Assembly: GCA_009777335.1 (NCBI GenBank)
Contig: WRMC01000019.1
Coordinates: 1 to 36,063 of the forward strand
Length of the DNA: 36,063 nt
DNA from: Treponema sp.
GTDB lineage: Bacteria > Spirochaetota > Spirochaetia > Treponematales > Breznakiellaceae
Reading direction: 5' to 3'
In this document: positions 16,004-25,541 of the stretch, in pieces
Layout of the letters: every line of letters begins with the position of its first letter
Position numbering within the stretch: position 1 is the first letter of the stretch
Notes under the pieces: generated by a model
The model's database searches: none
What the model was told of the DNA's origin: nothing
Seen by the model: the letters and a program-made list of their open reading frames with translations, nothing else
Translations under genes and position numbers: made by a program

Positions 16004-16032
16004 TTGACAGACTCAAGGTGGGCGGATACACT
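16004..16032 (+). promoter_or_regulatory. Promoter of the tRNA-Leu / tig operon
   Basis: TTGACA (16004-16009) and TACACT (16027-16032) are separated by exactly 17 bp. The predicted start is near 16039, about 23 nt before the mature tRNA 5' end. This is the best promoter match in the window. Confidence 0.75.
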
Positions 16033-16061
16033 AGGTTTTACGGAATTCACTCCGGCCCAAT

Positions 16062-16142
16062 GCGAGAGTGGTGGAACTGGTAGACACGCTAGACTTAGGA
16101 TCTAGTGCCGCAGGCATGGGGGTTCAAGTCCCTTCTCTCGCA
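16062..16142 (+). tRNA. tRNA-Leu (anticodon UAG)
   Basis: An 81-nt class II tRNA. The 7-bp acceptor stem is GCGAGAG with CTCTCGC at 16135-16141, and the discriminator A is at 16142. The anticodon stem CTAGA/TCTAG encloses a CTTAGGA loop, giving anticodon TAG (reads CUA). A long variable arm and a T-arm with TTCAAGT loop follow. The T-stem ends in two G-T wobbles. The 3' CCA is not encoded. It precedes tig by 25 nt, so the two may be cotranscribed. Confidence 0.95.
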
Positions 16143-16167
16143 ACATCAAACAGTTAAGAGGAACAAG

Positions 16168-17535
16168 GTGACCATATCCAAGGAAATTACCCCGCAAGAA
16201 AAATCCAGCGTCCGGATGGATGTAACCATAGGCAAGGAAGATCTCCGCAGCGAGTATGACGATCTCTTAAAGGAATACACCAAGACCATACAGATCCCGG
16301 GTTTCCGCCGGGGTAAGGTGCCCCGGGATGTCCTCGAAAGGAAATTCGGCGATGCCCTAAAGGGCGAAGCCATGGGGAAGATCATCGAAAAAGCGGTAGA
16401 AGAGATCTTTAAGAACGAGGAATTCCCCCGGGAATCCCGGCCCCTCCCCTACTCCAGGCCTGAGTTAAAAGAAGAGCCAAAAATAGATTTCGAAAAGGAT
16501 CTGGAATTCTCGGTGGTCTACGATGTGCTCCCCACGGTGAAGCTTGGGAAATGGGAGGGCCTGGAGGTGGCCGTCCCTGAACTGACCCTGGGGGACCAGG
16601 AGCTAAACCAGGAGCTGGAGGCCATCCGGGAGCGGAACTCCATAGTCCTTGATAAGGATGAAGAAGAGGGAGCCCAAAACCAGGATGTCCTTACCCTGGA
16701 CTTCTGCGAGCTCGATGAGAAGGGGGAGCCCATAGAAAGCACCAAACGCCAGGATTTTACCTTTACCCTGGGCTCCGGCTACAACATCTACAAGTTTGAC
16801 GAAGAAGTGATGGGAATAAAGAAGGGCGAAACCAGGGAATTTACCAAAACCTATGGTGAAGACCACGAAGATAAGGACCTGGCGGGGAGCAGCAAGACCC
16901 TGAGGGTCCAGGCAACGGCCCTCAAAGTAAAAAAACTGCCCGACCTGGATGACGATCTTGCCCAGGATGTGGACGAAAAATTTAAAACCCTGGAGGATCT
17001 TAAGACCAGCATCAGTGAGCGGCTTCAAAAGAACCTGGACCAGCAGTTACGGGCCTCAAAAGTAAACAAGATCCTCGAAAAAATCATGGAAGACAGCCCC
17101 GTGGAGATCCCCGAATCAATGATTCTTATGGAACTGGATTCCCACTGGCGGAATATGGCCCGCCGTTTCAATACCGACTCGGATGGCCTCTATAAAATGA
17201 TAGGAAACTCCCAGGAACAGGCCCAGGCCATGCTGGATACCTGGAGACCCAGCGCCGAGACGGCCCTTCATTCAAGATTGATCATCGAAACCCTCATCGA
17301 AAACCTGGATCTCCAGGCCAGCGATGATGAAGCAGAGAAGGAAATCGAACGCCTGGCCAGCGAAACCGGATCTACCATAGAGGATGTGAAAAAGTACTAC
17401 GAGGAAGGCAACATGATGGACTACCTCAAGGAAGAGATAAAAGAGCGAAAGGTATACGACATCCTCATCGAAAAAAGCACCATAAGCTATGAAAAAATCC
17501 AGGATCCTATAGACCCTCCTGCCAATATTGAGTAA
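16168..17535 (+). CDS. tig: Trigger factor, ribosome-associated chaperone and peptidyl-prolyl isomerase
   Basis: A 455-residue trigger factor. The ribosome-docking motif GFRRGKVP lies near residue 45, an FKBP-like isomerase domain follows (LTLDFCELDEKGEPIE and the FTFTLGSGY region), and a helical C-terminal cradle ends the protein. The open frame extends upstream into the tRNA, so I choose the GTG at 16168. It has an AAGAGGA box 5-6 nt upstream and gives the usual VTISKEI-type N-terminus. It binds nascent chains at the ribosome exit. It is followed 9 nt later by clpP, the classical tig-clpP-clpX order. Confidence 0.95.
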   Translation: MTISKEITPQEKSSVRMDVTIGKEDLRSEYDDLLKEYTKTIQIPGFRRGKVPRDVLERKFGDALKGEAMGKIIEKAVEEIFKNEEFPRESRPLPYSRPELKEEPKIDFEKDLEFSVVYDVLPTVKLGKWEGLEVAVPELTLGDQELNQELEAIRERNSIVLDKDEEEGAQNQDVLTLDFCELDEKGEPIESTKRQDFTFTLGSGYNIYKFDEEVMGIKKGETREFTKTYGEDHEDKDLAGSSKTLRVQATALKVKKLPDLDDDLAQDVDEKFKTLEDLKTSISERLQKNLDQQLRASKVNKILEKIMEDSPVEIPESMILMELDSHWRNMARRFNTDSDGLYKMIGNSQEQAQAMLDTWRPSAETALHSRLIIETLIENLDLQASDDEAEKEIERLASETGSTIEDVKKYYEEGNMMDYLKEEIKERKVYDILIEKSTISYEKIQDPIDPPANIE

Positions 17536-17544
17536 ATTATAGGT

Positions 17545-18159
17545 ATGAATGAAAAGATGAGTACCTTAGTCCCCATAGTGGTCGAGCAAACCGGCATGGG
17601 GGAGAGATCCTATGACATATACTCCCGCCTCTTAAAGGACAGAATCGTGTTTTTAGACGGGGAGATCTTCGATATCAACGCGGACCTGGTGGTGGCCCAG
17701 CTCCTCTTTCTGGACGGCCAAGACACCGAAAAGGATATCAACCTCTACATCAATTCCCCCGGCGGCTCGGTAACCGCGGGGCTGGCCATCTACGACACCA
17801 TGCAGTACGTTAAGTCGAATATACAGACCATCTGTGTAGGCCAGGCCGCCAGCATGGCCGCCCTGATCCTTACCGCCGGCACCAAGGGGAAGCGTTTTGT
17901 CCTCCCCAGTTCCAGGGTTCTGATTCACCAGCCCTGGGGGGGTGCCCAGGGGCAGGCCAGGGATATAGGGATCCAGTCCAAAGAGATAATCCGCCTTAAA
18001 AAACTTACCATCAACTATTTTGCCCACCACACGGGCAAGACCCCGGAACAGATAGGGGCGGACATGGAACGGGATTTTTATCTTTCAGCGGAGGATGCGG
18101 TGGCCTATGGCGCGGCGGACTCCATTTTAACGAGGGAAACAAATGGCAAAGCTCCGTAA
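17545..18159 (+). CDS. clpP: ATP-dependent Clp protease proteolytic subunit
   Basis: A 204-residue serine protease subunit. The catalytic triad is visible: Ser103 in GQAASMAA, His128 in [13 protein letters not shown], and Asp177 in [12 protein letters not shown]. The INSPGGSV strand (70-77) lies before it. Length is typical. The ATG at 17545 has a weak site; the ATG at 17557 is a possible alternative. It overlaps clpX by 17 bp, which fits coupled expression with its unfoldase. Confidence 0.96.
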   Translation: MNEKMSTLVPIVVEQTGMGERSYDIYSRLLKDRIVFLDGEIFDINADLVVAQLLFLDGQDTEKDINLYINSPGGSVTAGLAIYDTMQYVKSNIQTICVGQAASMAALILTAGTKGKRFVLPSSRVLIHQPWGGAQGQARDIGIQSKEIIRLKKLTINYFAHHTGKTPEQIGADMERDFYLSAEDAVAYGAADSILTRETNGKAP

Positions 18160-19396
18160 TGGCCAGGGTGATTTTGAGAGGGCCTGTTCTTTTTGCGGAA
18201 AAAGCGCCGACATGGCCCGGCGGCTTATCGCAGGGCCCCGGGATGTCTTTATCTGCGATGAATGTGTAGAGGTCTGCCGGAAAATCCTCAGCGAAGAAGA
18301 ACATGAACTGGCTTCCCAGTTTACCGGAGACATCCCCACCCCCCGGGAGATCAAAGACTACCTGGACCTCTTCTGCATAGGCCAGGAGGCGGCAAAAAAG
18401 GCCCTCTCGGTGGCAGTCTATAACCACTACAAACGGATTGCCAAGGCCTCCAAGGCCGAAAGCGATGTAGAAATCGAAAAATCCAACGTGCTTCTTATCG
18501 GACCTACCGGGACCGGCAAGACCCTTCTGGCCAAGACCCTGGCGAAAAAGCTAAAGGTACCCTTTGCCATAGTAGATGCCACCACCCTCACCGAGGCGGG
18601 CTATGTAGGGGAAGATGTGGAGAACATCCTCCTCAAGCTCATCCAAAATGCGGGGGGGAACATCGCCGCCGCCGAGAGGGGCATAGTCTACATCGACGAA
18701 ATAGACAAGATCGCCCGGAAGGGTGAAAACGTCTCCATCACCCGGGATGTGTCCGGCGAAGGGGTCCAACAGGCCCTCTTAAAGATCATCGAGGGGAGCA
18801 TCGCCGCCGTCCCGCCCCAGGGGGGGAGAAAACACCCCAACCAGGAGATGATCCGCATCGATACCACCAACATCCTCTTTATCTGCGGCGGCGCCTTCGT
18901 GGGCCTCGACAAGCTCATCGAACGCCGGGTGGTCCAGCATCCCCTGGGCTTTGGCTCCGACAGCTCCGAGCGGTCGGGGAAAAACCTCAAGGAACTCTTC
19001 GATTCCCTCCACCCCGATGACCTTATCCAGTTTGGGATGATCCCCGAATTCATAGGGCGGCTTCCCATCACCGTAAGCCTGGAAGAGCTTAAACGGGAAG
19101 ACCTGAAACGGATCATCACCGAACCCAAGAACGCCATAGTCAAGCAGTACATAGCATCCCTGGCCATAGACGAGGTTAAGCTGGAATTCAGCGAAGAGGC
19201 CATTGATGCCATAGCGGACACGGCGATCTCCCAGAAAACCGGTGCCCGGGGCTTACGGGCCATAGTCGAAAAAATCATGACCGACATCATGTTCGAGATA
19301 CCTTCGATAGAAGGTGAAAAGCAGGTCATCATTACCGCGGAAACGGTCATAACATCCAAGCCCCCCGAAGTGGTGCTCCTAAGGAAAAGCGCATAA
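18143..19396 (+). CDS. clpX: ATP-dependent Clp protease ATPase subunit
   Basis: A 417-residue AAA+ unfoldase. The N-terminal zinc domain has Cys15, Cys18, Cys38 and Cys41. Walker A GPTGTGKT is at 120-127, Walker B IVYIDEID at about 181-188, and the ClpP-docking loop reads LGFG (IGF-type). The length is normal. It delivers substrates into ClpP. It overlaps clpP upstream by 17 bp and ends 2 nt before lon. Confidence 0.96.
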   Translation: MAKLRNGQGDFERACSFCGKSADMARRLIAGPRDVFICDECVEVCRKILSEEEHELASQFTGDIPTPREIKDYLDLFCIGQEAAKKALSVAVYNHYKRIAKASKAESDVEIEKSNVLLIGPTGTGKTLLAKTLAKKLKVPFAIVDATTLTEAGYVGEDVENILLKLIQNAGGNIAAAERGIVYIDEIDKIARKGENVSITRDVSGEGVQQALLKIIEGSIAAVPPQGGRKHPNQEMIRIDTTNILFICGGAFVGLDKLIERRVVQHPLGFGSDSSERSGKNLKELFDSLHPDDLIQFGMIPEFIGRLPITVSLEELKREDLKRIITEPKNAIVKQYIASLAIDEVKLEFSEEAIDAIADTAISQKTGARGLRAIVEKIMTDIMFEIPSIEGEKQVIITAETVITSKPPEVVLLRKSA

Positions 19397-19398
19397 CC

Positions 19399-22077
19399 GT
19401 GGGACCCTTTGGCGGCCTTAAAAAGCCCTCACCCATGAAGCCCAGATCAAAGCCAAGGGGTTTTATATCAGAACTCCTCGCCAAGGCCGGGGGGGCCGAG
19501 GAGCACCCCCTTTTACCCCTCCGGGATCTGGTCATCTTTCCCCAAACCACCCTCTCGGTCTACATCACCTACAAAGAAGGAATCCACGCCCTGGAAGAAG
19601 CCCTCTCCAGGGACCTTCGGCTCTTTGCGGCCTGCCAAAAACCCCCGGCCGCCCAGGAGGGGGGAGCCATACTCCAGGAGAAGTCCTCCCCAAAAGCTCC
19701 CCAGGCCCTCGGCCCGGCCCTCCAGACCTATGACACGGGGACGGTGGTGCGGATTATCCAAAACTTAAGGCTCCCGGATAATACTTTTCGGGTGGTCCTC
19801 CAGGGGGAATACCGGGCCCAGATCATTTCTTCTTACTTAAAAAACGAAACCGCCATGGTCACTATCGATCCTATCCGCTCATCCAGCCCCAGTTCCCGGG
19901 CCAAGTCTGATGAGTCCCCGGATCCCCTCTCCCCGGACCAGGACCAAACCCGGCAGGAAATCTCTGCCCTGGTACGGGCGGTGCAGAAGTCCTTTGCCCA
20001 GTACGCCGAATATACCAAGAAGATCAGCACCGAGATCTTAACGGCCGTAGAAAAAAACGAGGGCCCCGAAAGGCTCGTAAATATAATTGCCAATGTACTT
20101 TCGGTAAAACCGGAAAAAAAGATCGACCTCTTGCGGATCAGTGAGCCCCGGGAACGGCTGGAAAAGCTCCTGGAGATCATCGAAATGGAGAACGAAATTT
20201 TCGGAATCCAGAAAAACATCTCCGGCAAGGTAAAGAGCCGGATGGACAAGAACCAGCGGGAATACATCCTCAACGAGCAGCTGAGGGAAATCAACAAGGA
20301 ACTGGGCAAGAAAGAAGGGGAGGATGAATTTTCTGAACTGGAAGGGGCCATCGCAAACCGCCGCCCGGGGGAAGAGATCCTTGCCAAGGTCCGCAAAGAG
20401 ATAGGTCGTCTCAGGAAGCTTCAGCCCTTTTCCCCCGAGGCCGGAGTCTTACGGGGCTACCTGGAATGGATCACCGACCTGCCCTGGAGCGAGTACTCCC
20501 TGGATTCATCGGACCTCAAGGAAGCGGAACTCATCCTGGACGAAGACCACTACGAGATGAAGAAAGCCAAAGAGCGGATTATCGAGTTTATTGCGGTCCG
20601 GCAGCTCTGTGCCCGGACAGACCTTCCCCTCAACGAGGAAGAGTTGGAAACGGTGCTTCAGGGGGAAGAAGTGCCGGAACCCAGCCTGGGGCGGCTTTCC
20701 ATCAAGGGCCCCATCCTCTGCTTTGTGGGCCCCCCGGGAACAGGCAAAACCAGCCTGGGAAAATCGGTGGCCCGGGCCCTGGGGCGCAAGTTTATCAGGA
20801 TTTCCCTGGGGGGTGTCAGGGACGAGGCAGAAATCCGGGGGCACCGAAAAACCTATGTGGGGGCCCTGCCGGGGAAGATCATCCAGTCCATGAAAAAGGC
20901 GGGGACCATGAATCCCGTTTTTCTTTTGGACGAGATCGATAAGCTAAGCCACGATTTTAGGGGGGACCCGGCCTCGGCCCTTTTGGAGGTCCTGGACCCG
21001 GAACAGAACTCTACCTTTATGGATCATTACCTGGAGGTTCCCTACGATCTTTCCAAGGTCCTTTTTATCACCACCGCCAATTCCCTCCATTCCATCCCCT
21101 ACCCCCTCCTGGATCGGATGGAGATCATCGAAATCCCCGGTTATGGGGAAAACGAAAAGCTCGCCATAGCCCAGAAGTTTTTGGTCCCCAAGGAGCTCCA
21201 GGAGAACGGCCTCTCCCGGGCCAAGATAGTCTTTAAAGAAGATGCCCTCCGGGACATCATCCGCCACTGGACCTCCGAATCGGGGGTCCGCAGCCTTGAA
21301 CGGGAAATCGCCCGCTGTATACGGCGGATCGCCAAGGAGGCGGTAAACAAGGAATACGGCAAAAGGGGCGACAAACCCATAGAGGCCTTTTCCAAGACCA
21401 TCCGCCGGGAGGGCCTGGAAAAACTCCTGGGCCGCCGAAGGTACAAGAACGACGTGGTCTTTAAGGAGGCCCGGATAGGGGTATCCTACGGCCTGGCCTA
21501 TACCGAAACCGGGGGCACCATGCTGCCGGTAGAGACCATCCGCTTTGAAGGAAATGGGGAAAACACCATCACCGGTAACCTGGGGGATGTGATGAAAGAG
21601 AGTGCCCGGATAGCCCTCTCTTATCTAAGGAGCGTCCAGGACCGCTACGGCTTTATCACCGACGATGTGGGCAAGACGGACTTCCACATTCATGTCCCCG
21701 AGGGGGCCATACCCAAGGACGGTCCCTCTGCGGGTCTTACCCTGGCGGTTTCCCTCCTTTCTACCCTCTGCCAGGCGGCTCCCCGGGGAGGGGTGGCCAT
21801 GACCGGAGAGCTGACCCTGACAGGGAGGATCCTTCCCATAGGGGGCCTAAAGGAAAAGCTCCTGGCGGCCATACGGAACGGCATGGAAGAGGTTCTTTTG
21901 CCCAGCGATAACAAAGAAGATTGGGAAGAACTGGGGGATGACATAAAAAAGGCCCTGGAACCCCGCTTTGTCGAATACGCCGACCAGGCCTTCGCCCTCC
22001 TCTTTGACCCCGAGGACCTGAACAGGGCCAAACAGCCTACACCAAAGAAGAAGACCCCTGCCAAAAAAGCCGGCTAG
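19399..22077 (+). CDS. lon: ATP-dependent protease Lon
   Basis: An 892-residue LonA protease. The N-terminal substrate domain begins at HPLLPLRDLVIFPQ. Walker A GPPGTGKT lies near residue 443, Walker B FLLDEIDK follows, and the protease domain carries the catalytic Ser in KDGPSAG (about 776) and the Lys in GGLKEKLLAA (about 818). The N-terminal domain includes a Ser/Pro-rich insertion near residues 155-175, and the C-terminus is a Lys/Pro-rich tail. The start is GTG with AAGGAAAAG upstream; an ATG at 19435 is an alternative. It is the last gene of the quality-control operon, convergent with the FemAB gene (9 bp gap). Confidence 0.96.
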   Translation: MGPFGGLKKPSPMKPRSKPRGFISELLAKAGGAEEHPLLPLRDLVIFPQTTLSVYITYKEGIHALEEALSRDLRLFAACQKPPAAQEGGAILQEKSSPKAPQALGPALQTYDTGTVVRIIQNLRLPDNTFRVVLQGEYRAQIISSYLKNETAMVTIDPIRSSSPSSRAKSDESPDPLSPDQDQTRQEISALVRAVQKSFAQYAEYTKKISTEILTAVEKNEGPERLVNIIANVLSVKPEKKIDLLRISEPRERLEKLLEIIEMENEIFGIQKNISGKVKSRMDKNQREYILNEQLREINKELGKKEGEDEFSELEGAIANRRPGEEILAKVRKEIGRLRKLQPFSPEAGVLRGYLEWITDLPWSEYSLDSSDLKEAELILDEDHYEMKKAKERIIEFIAVRQLCARTDLPLNEEELETVLQGEEVPEPSLGRLSIKGPILCFVGPPGTGKTSLGKSVARALGRKFIRISLGGVRDEAEIRGHRKTYVGALPGKIIQSMKKAGTMNPVFLLDEIDKLSHDFRGDPASALLEVLDPEQNSTFMDHYLEVPYDLSKVLFITTANSLHSIPYPLLDRMEIIEIPGYGENEKLAIAQKFLVPKELQENGLSRAKIVFKEDALRDIIRHWTSESGVRSLEREIARCIRRIAKEAVNKEYGKRGDKPIEAFSKTIRREGLEKLLGRRRYKNDVVFKEARIGVSYGLAYTETGGTMLPVETIRFEGNGENTITGNLGDVMKESARIALSYLRSVQDRYGFITDDVGKTDFHIHVPEGAIPKDGPSAGLTLAVSLLSTLCQAAPRGGVAMTGELTLTGRILPIGGLKEKLLAAIRNGMEEVLLPSDNKEDWEELGDDIKKALEPRFVEYADQAFALLFDPEDLNRAKQPTPKKKTPAKKAG

Positions 22078-22086
22078 GCCCCTCGC

Positions 22087-23151
22087 CTAGGACCTCCGTT
22101 TTTTCATCCTCATTAAAAGGGCCCGCCATGATTCGGCCCAGCGAAAGAGGCGGTACAATAGGGGCCGCCGGGGATAGTCCCAGCTTCCGGGACGGCGGAT
22201 GATCCGGCCCCCAAAGCCGGTCTTAAAGCGATAGAGCCCCGCCATGGGGTGGGCCTCATCCTCGGTGGGAGGGATGCCAAAGAGATCATAATCCAGGCAT
22301 CCAGAGGCCTTGGCATCCTCCATGGCCTTCACCTGCAGGGCGTAGGGGGCCATGAGGTTCCGCTTAAGGTCCGATGAGGCCCCATACAGATAGACCCCCA
22401 CTCTGCCCCAGCTAAGGCATACCAGGCCCGCCAGGAGATCCCCCCCGTGTTCGGCCAGGTAGAGCCGGATAGGGGGCCTTGAGCCCCCGTAGGAGGCCCC
22501 TTCCACTAGATGGCGGTAATAGGCCAGGCTATGGATGGCTATGCCGTCCCGGCGGGCGGTGGTTTTGAGCAGCTCGTAAAATTTTCCTATCTCCCCAGCC
22601 TCGGCCTCCCTAATCTGGACCCCCTTCTTTAATGCCAGCCGGGCATTGTAACGCCACTTGGGCTTCATCTGCCCCAGGATCTCCTCCATGGGGGGCCTAA
22701 GGTCGATCAGCACCGAGTTGGGGGGCTGTATGTCCCCCCCAGAGGCCACGAAGGGGGCAGGGAGGGAAGCTGACCGGGAGGGGTCTATCAGAAAGGGGGG
22801 ATCAAAGCGGATAAAGAGGCAGCCAGGGGGTAGCTCCCTGGAAAGGGCGGCCCCCAGGGCTGCCAGGGTTTCTTTGGCCCGGTTCTGGGCCTCCGGATCT
22901 AAAATTTCATTTATGCTCATCCCCGGCAGCTGGGGCCCCCAGGGAACATAGGCCAGAGAGAGGCCCGGAGCCAGGCGGCGCCTCAGGACCAAGAGGGGGG
23001 AAGGTTCTTCACCGGGAGCAAGGGTAAAGGAAAAGGCGAGGGCCTCCCATTCAAAGGAGGCCTTAAAGTGGCCCCAAAAACCGGACTGTAAAAAATTCCC
23101 CGAGCGGTCGCAAAAACTAAGGTCTTCCCGTTTTAAGGTGACTTCATTCAA
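22087..23151 (-). CDS. FemAB-family aminoacyltransferase (peptidoglycan bridge type)
   Basis: A 354-residue FemABX protein with two GNAT-like domains. Family motifs are MKPKWRYNARLALKKGV, the C-terminal YDLFGIPP and MAGLYRFKTGFGG, and a Pro/Arg/Trp-rich end. Such enzymes transfer an amino acid from aminoacyl-tRNA to lipid II or peptidoglycan. The start is TTG, overlapping the metG stop as TTGA with an AGGGTG sequence upstream; no in-frame ATG suits the N-terminus. Coupling to metG is a shared-operon fact, not proof that Met-tRNA is the donor. Confidence 0.85.
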   Translation of the reverse strand: MNEVTLKREDLSFCDRSGNFLQSGFWGHFKASFEWEALAFSFTLAPGEEPSPLLVLRRRLAPGLSLAYVPWGPQLPGMSINEILDPEAQNRAKETLAALGAALSRELPPGCLFIRFDPPFLIDPSRSASLPAPFVASGGDIQPPNSVLIDLRPPMEEILGQMKPKWRYNARLALKKGVQIREAEAGEIGKFYELLKTTARRDGIAIHSLAYYRHLVEGASYGGSRPPIRLYLAEHGGDLLAGLVCLSWGRVGVYLYGASSDLKRNLMAPYALQVKAMEDAKASGCLDYDLFGIPPTEDEAHPMAGLYRFKTGFGGRIIRRPGSWDYPRRPLLYRLFRWAESWRALLMRMKKRRS

Positions 23152-25475
23152 TGCACTTCACCCTGGGGGATGATATGGGTCTTGATTACATGCCGGTCTA
23201 TGCAGAGGGCCTGGTCCCCCACCATGACCCTATGATCCTCTACCTTCATGGGGATGGAGAAAAAAGTGTCTATGTCTATCTCCTGGGGCAGATCCGGGGG
23301 GGCTTCCCCTGGGGGAGAACCCTCGGGGAGCTCCAGCTGAACCCGGCTCCCCAGGGGGGCATCTCCGGGATCCAGGACCTCCACCCTCAGGCCCCCTTCC
23401 AGATCCGGGGAACCCCTGGTGTCTTCGGCAGCCAAAAGCATGCCCCGGCTTTCTACCCCCCGCAGCTTGGCGGCCTTAAGGTTATAGGCCAGGATGATCC
23501 TCCGGCCCAGGAGCTCTTCTTCGGTGTAAAAGGGAACCAGGCCGCTCACTATGGTCCGCTCTTCGGTGGGGCCCCCGGGGGCGGCGGCGGTCTGGACCTG
23601 GACCACATAGAGCTTGTCCGCCTTGGGGTGCCGCTCTACCTGGCTTATGAGGGCGGCCCTCAGGTCCAGGGTTTTGGTAAACCTTTCCACCGGCCCCTCC
23701 TGGGCACCCTCTGCCGGGCCATCCTTCTGGTTCCCCGAGTAGCGTTCCTTTAACTGAGCTATTAAATCATCCTCAAGTTTGTTAAATAGGATCTGGCTTT
23801 CCTTAAATTCCAGGGGGCCTGTGTGGGACCCCAGGTCATCCCAGGAAAGTTTCCCCGGGCCCTTGCGGTAGACCAGGTCTGTATCATCCGGCCCCTCTTT
23901 AAAGCTAAGGCCAAAGAAGGAGGCGATTGATTCGGCCCCCTGGGGCAGGTAGGGCTGAAGCAGGATGGCCAGATCCCGCAGCACATAGCAGAGGTTCTTA
24001 ATGAGGGCGGCCGCAGAAGCTTGTTCTGCTTCGCTACCCTGCCTTGTCTTCCAGGGTTCTGCGTCCTGAAAGGTCTTATTGGCAAAGGATGATAACTCAA
24101 AAATCTGGTGAAAGGCCTCTCGTAATTCCGCCCGTTCCAGGGCCCCGGTTATTTTTTCTTCATAACTTTTGATCCTGGCCCAGAAAGCTTCTTCATCCAT
24201 GCCGGGGATAATTTCTGAGCTCCCCTGGGGGATCTTCCCCTCGTAATAACGGCTTACAAAAGAGAGGGTCCGGTTTACCAGGTTCCCCACATTGCCTATG
24301 AGCTGGCCGTTCACCTTCTCTTGAAAATCCTTCCAGGTAAAAAGGGTGTCCGCCTTTTCGGGCCGCATATAGTAGATGTAAAAACGCCAGACATCGGCGG
24401 GGATCCCCGTCTCCATGGCGTGGTCCCCAAAGACCCCTATGCCCCGGGACTTGGAGAATTTCCCCCCCTCGTAGTTCATGTACTCGGTGGAGGACATGTG
24501 GTGAAGCATGGTCCAGGTATCGGCGCTCCCCAAGAGGCTCGAGGGAAAGATCACCGTATGGAAGGGTATATTATCCTTCCCTATGAACTGAAATAGTTCG
24601 GTCTCTTCGGGGCTCTTCCACCAGTGGTCTACAAAACTGCGCCAGTCCTTTCCCAGTTTCTCCCCTAAATTTCCGGTCATGGAGATATAGCCTATGGGAG
24701 CATCAAACCAGACGTAAAAAACCTTCTTCTCGTAGCCCGGCTTGGGGACCGGGATACCCCAGCTTAGGTCCCTGGTGATGCCCCGCTCCCTGAGGCCGTC
24801 CCTGATCCAGGCCTGGGTCATCTGGATGGCATTGTGGGCCCAAAAGCCCTCTTTAGAGGCGGTTTGCATCCAGGCCTCAAGTTTATCCCTAATCTGGGGC
24901 AGATCAATGTAGAGGTGGCGGGTCTTTTCAAGCTTAGGTGCCTGGCCGCAGCTGGCACAGCGGGGTTCCTTTAGGTCCGTGGGGTCCAGGAGCTTTCCGC
25001 AGTCCTCGCATTGATCCCCCCGGGCATTGGGGGAATGGCAGCTGGGACAGCTTCCCAATACATAGCGGTCGGCCAAAAAGCGTTTACAGCTTTCGCAGTA
25101 GAGCTGCTCAATTTCTTTTTCGCTAATATAACCCTGGGCGTCCAGTTTTTGAAAAATGTCCTGGGTAACCTCGGTGTGCACCTGGGTAGAAGAGCGGCCA
25201 AAGATATCAAAGGCAATGTTAAACCAGCGGTATATGTCATCGTGGATCTTAAAGTACCGTTCGCAGAGGGCCGAGGGGCTGATTCCCTCTTCGGCGGCCC
25301 TGGTTTCGGTGGCGGTGCCATACTCATCGGTGCCGCAGACATAGAGGGTCTCGTAGCCCCTCAGGCGGCAAAAGCGGGCAAAGACGTCGGCGGAAAGGAC
25401 CTGGATCAGGTTTCCCAGATGGGGAACATTGTTCACATAGGGAAGGGCGGAGGTAATAAGTCTGCGTTTGTTCAT
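23148..25475 (-). CDS. metG: Methionyl-tRNA synthetase with C-terminal tRNA-binding domain
   Basis: A class I synthetase of 775 residues. The HIGH-type motif PHLGN is at 18-22, the KMSKS-type KFSKS lies near 336-340, and a zinc region has four CxxC knuckles (CESC, CPSC, CEDC, CASC). An anticodon-binding helical domain follows. An EMAP/Trbp-like OB-fold covers about residues 615-715 (HPKADKLYV, AAKLRGVESRGM). About 50 further residues follow the OB fold. I choose the ATG at 25475, which gives the standard N-terminus. A TTG at 25514 with AAGGGA 5 nt upstream is a real alternative. It charges tRNA-Met. It lies between the GH57-like gene and the FemAB gene. Confidence 0.95.
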   Translation of the reverse strand: MNKRRLITSALPYVNNVPHLGNLIQVLSADVFARFCRLRGYETLYVCGTDEYGTATETRAAEEGISPSALCERYFKIHDDIYRWFNIAFDIFGRSSTQVHTEVTQDIFQKLDAQGYISEKEIEQLYCESCKRFLADRYVLGSCPSCHSPNARGDQCEDCGKLLDPTDLKEPRCASCGQAPKLEKTRHLYIDLPQIRDKLEAWMQTASKEGFWAHNAIQMTQAWIRDGLRERGITRDLSWGIPVPKPGYEKKVFYVWFDAPIGYISMTGNLGEKLGKDWRSFVDHWWKSPEETELFQFIGKDNIPFHTVIFPSSLLGSADTWTMLHHMSSTEYMNYEGGKFSKSRGIGVFGDHAMETGIPADVWRFYIYYMRPEKADTLFTWKDFQEKVNGQLIGNVGNLVNRTLSFVSRYYEGKIPQGSSEIIPGMDEEAFWARIKSYEEKITGALERAELREAFHQIFELSSFANKTFQDAEPWKTRQGSEAEQASAAALIKNLCYVLRDLAILLQPYLPQGAESIASFFGLSFKEGPDDTDLVYRKGPGKLSWDDLGSHTGPLEFKESQILFNKLEDDLIAQLKERYSGNQKDGPAEGAQEGPVERFTKTLDLRAALISQVERHPKADKLYVVQVQTAAAPGGPTEERTIVSGLVPFYTEEELLGRRIILAYNLKAAKLRGVESRGMLLAAEDTRGSPDLEGGLRVEVLDPGDAPLGSRVQLELPEGSPPGEAPPDLPQEIDIDTFFSIPMKVEDHRVMVGDQALCIDRHVIKTHIIPQGEVH

Positions 25476-25541
25476 GCTAGGGCCAAGTCTATAGAGATTG
25501 GACTTCTTCGGCAAGCCGGTCCCTTGGGGCCCACAACCCCC

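Noticed and set aside
16105-16167. Upstream extension of the trigger factor frame into the tRNA gene
   Set aside because: It would begin inside tRNA-Leu; the GTG at 16168 has a proper ribosome-binding site and the usual N-terminus.
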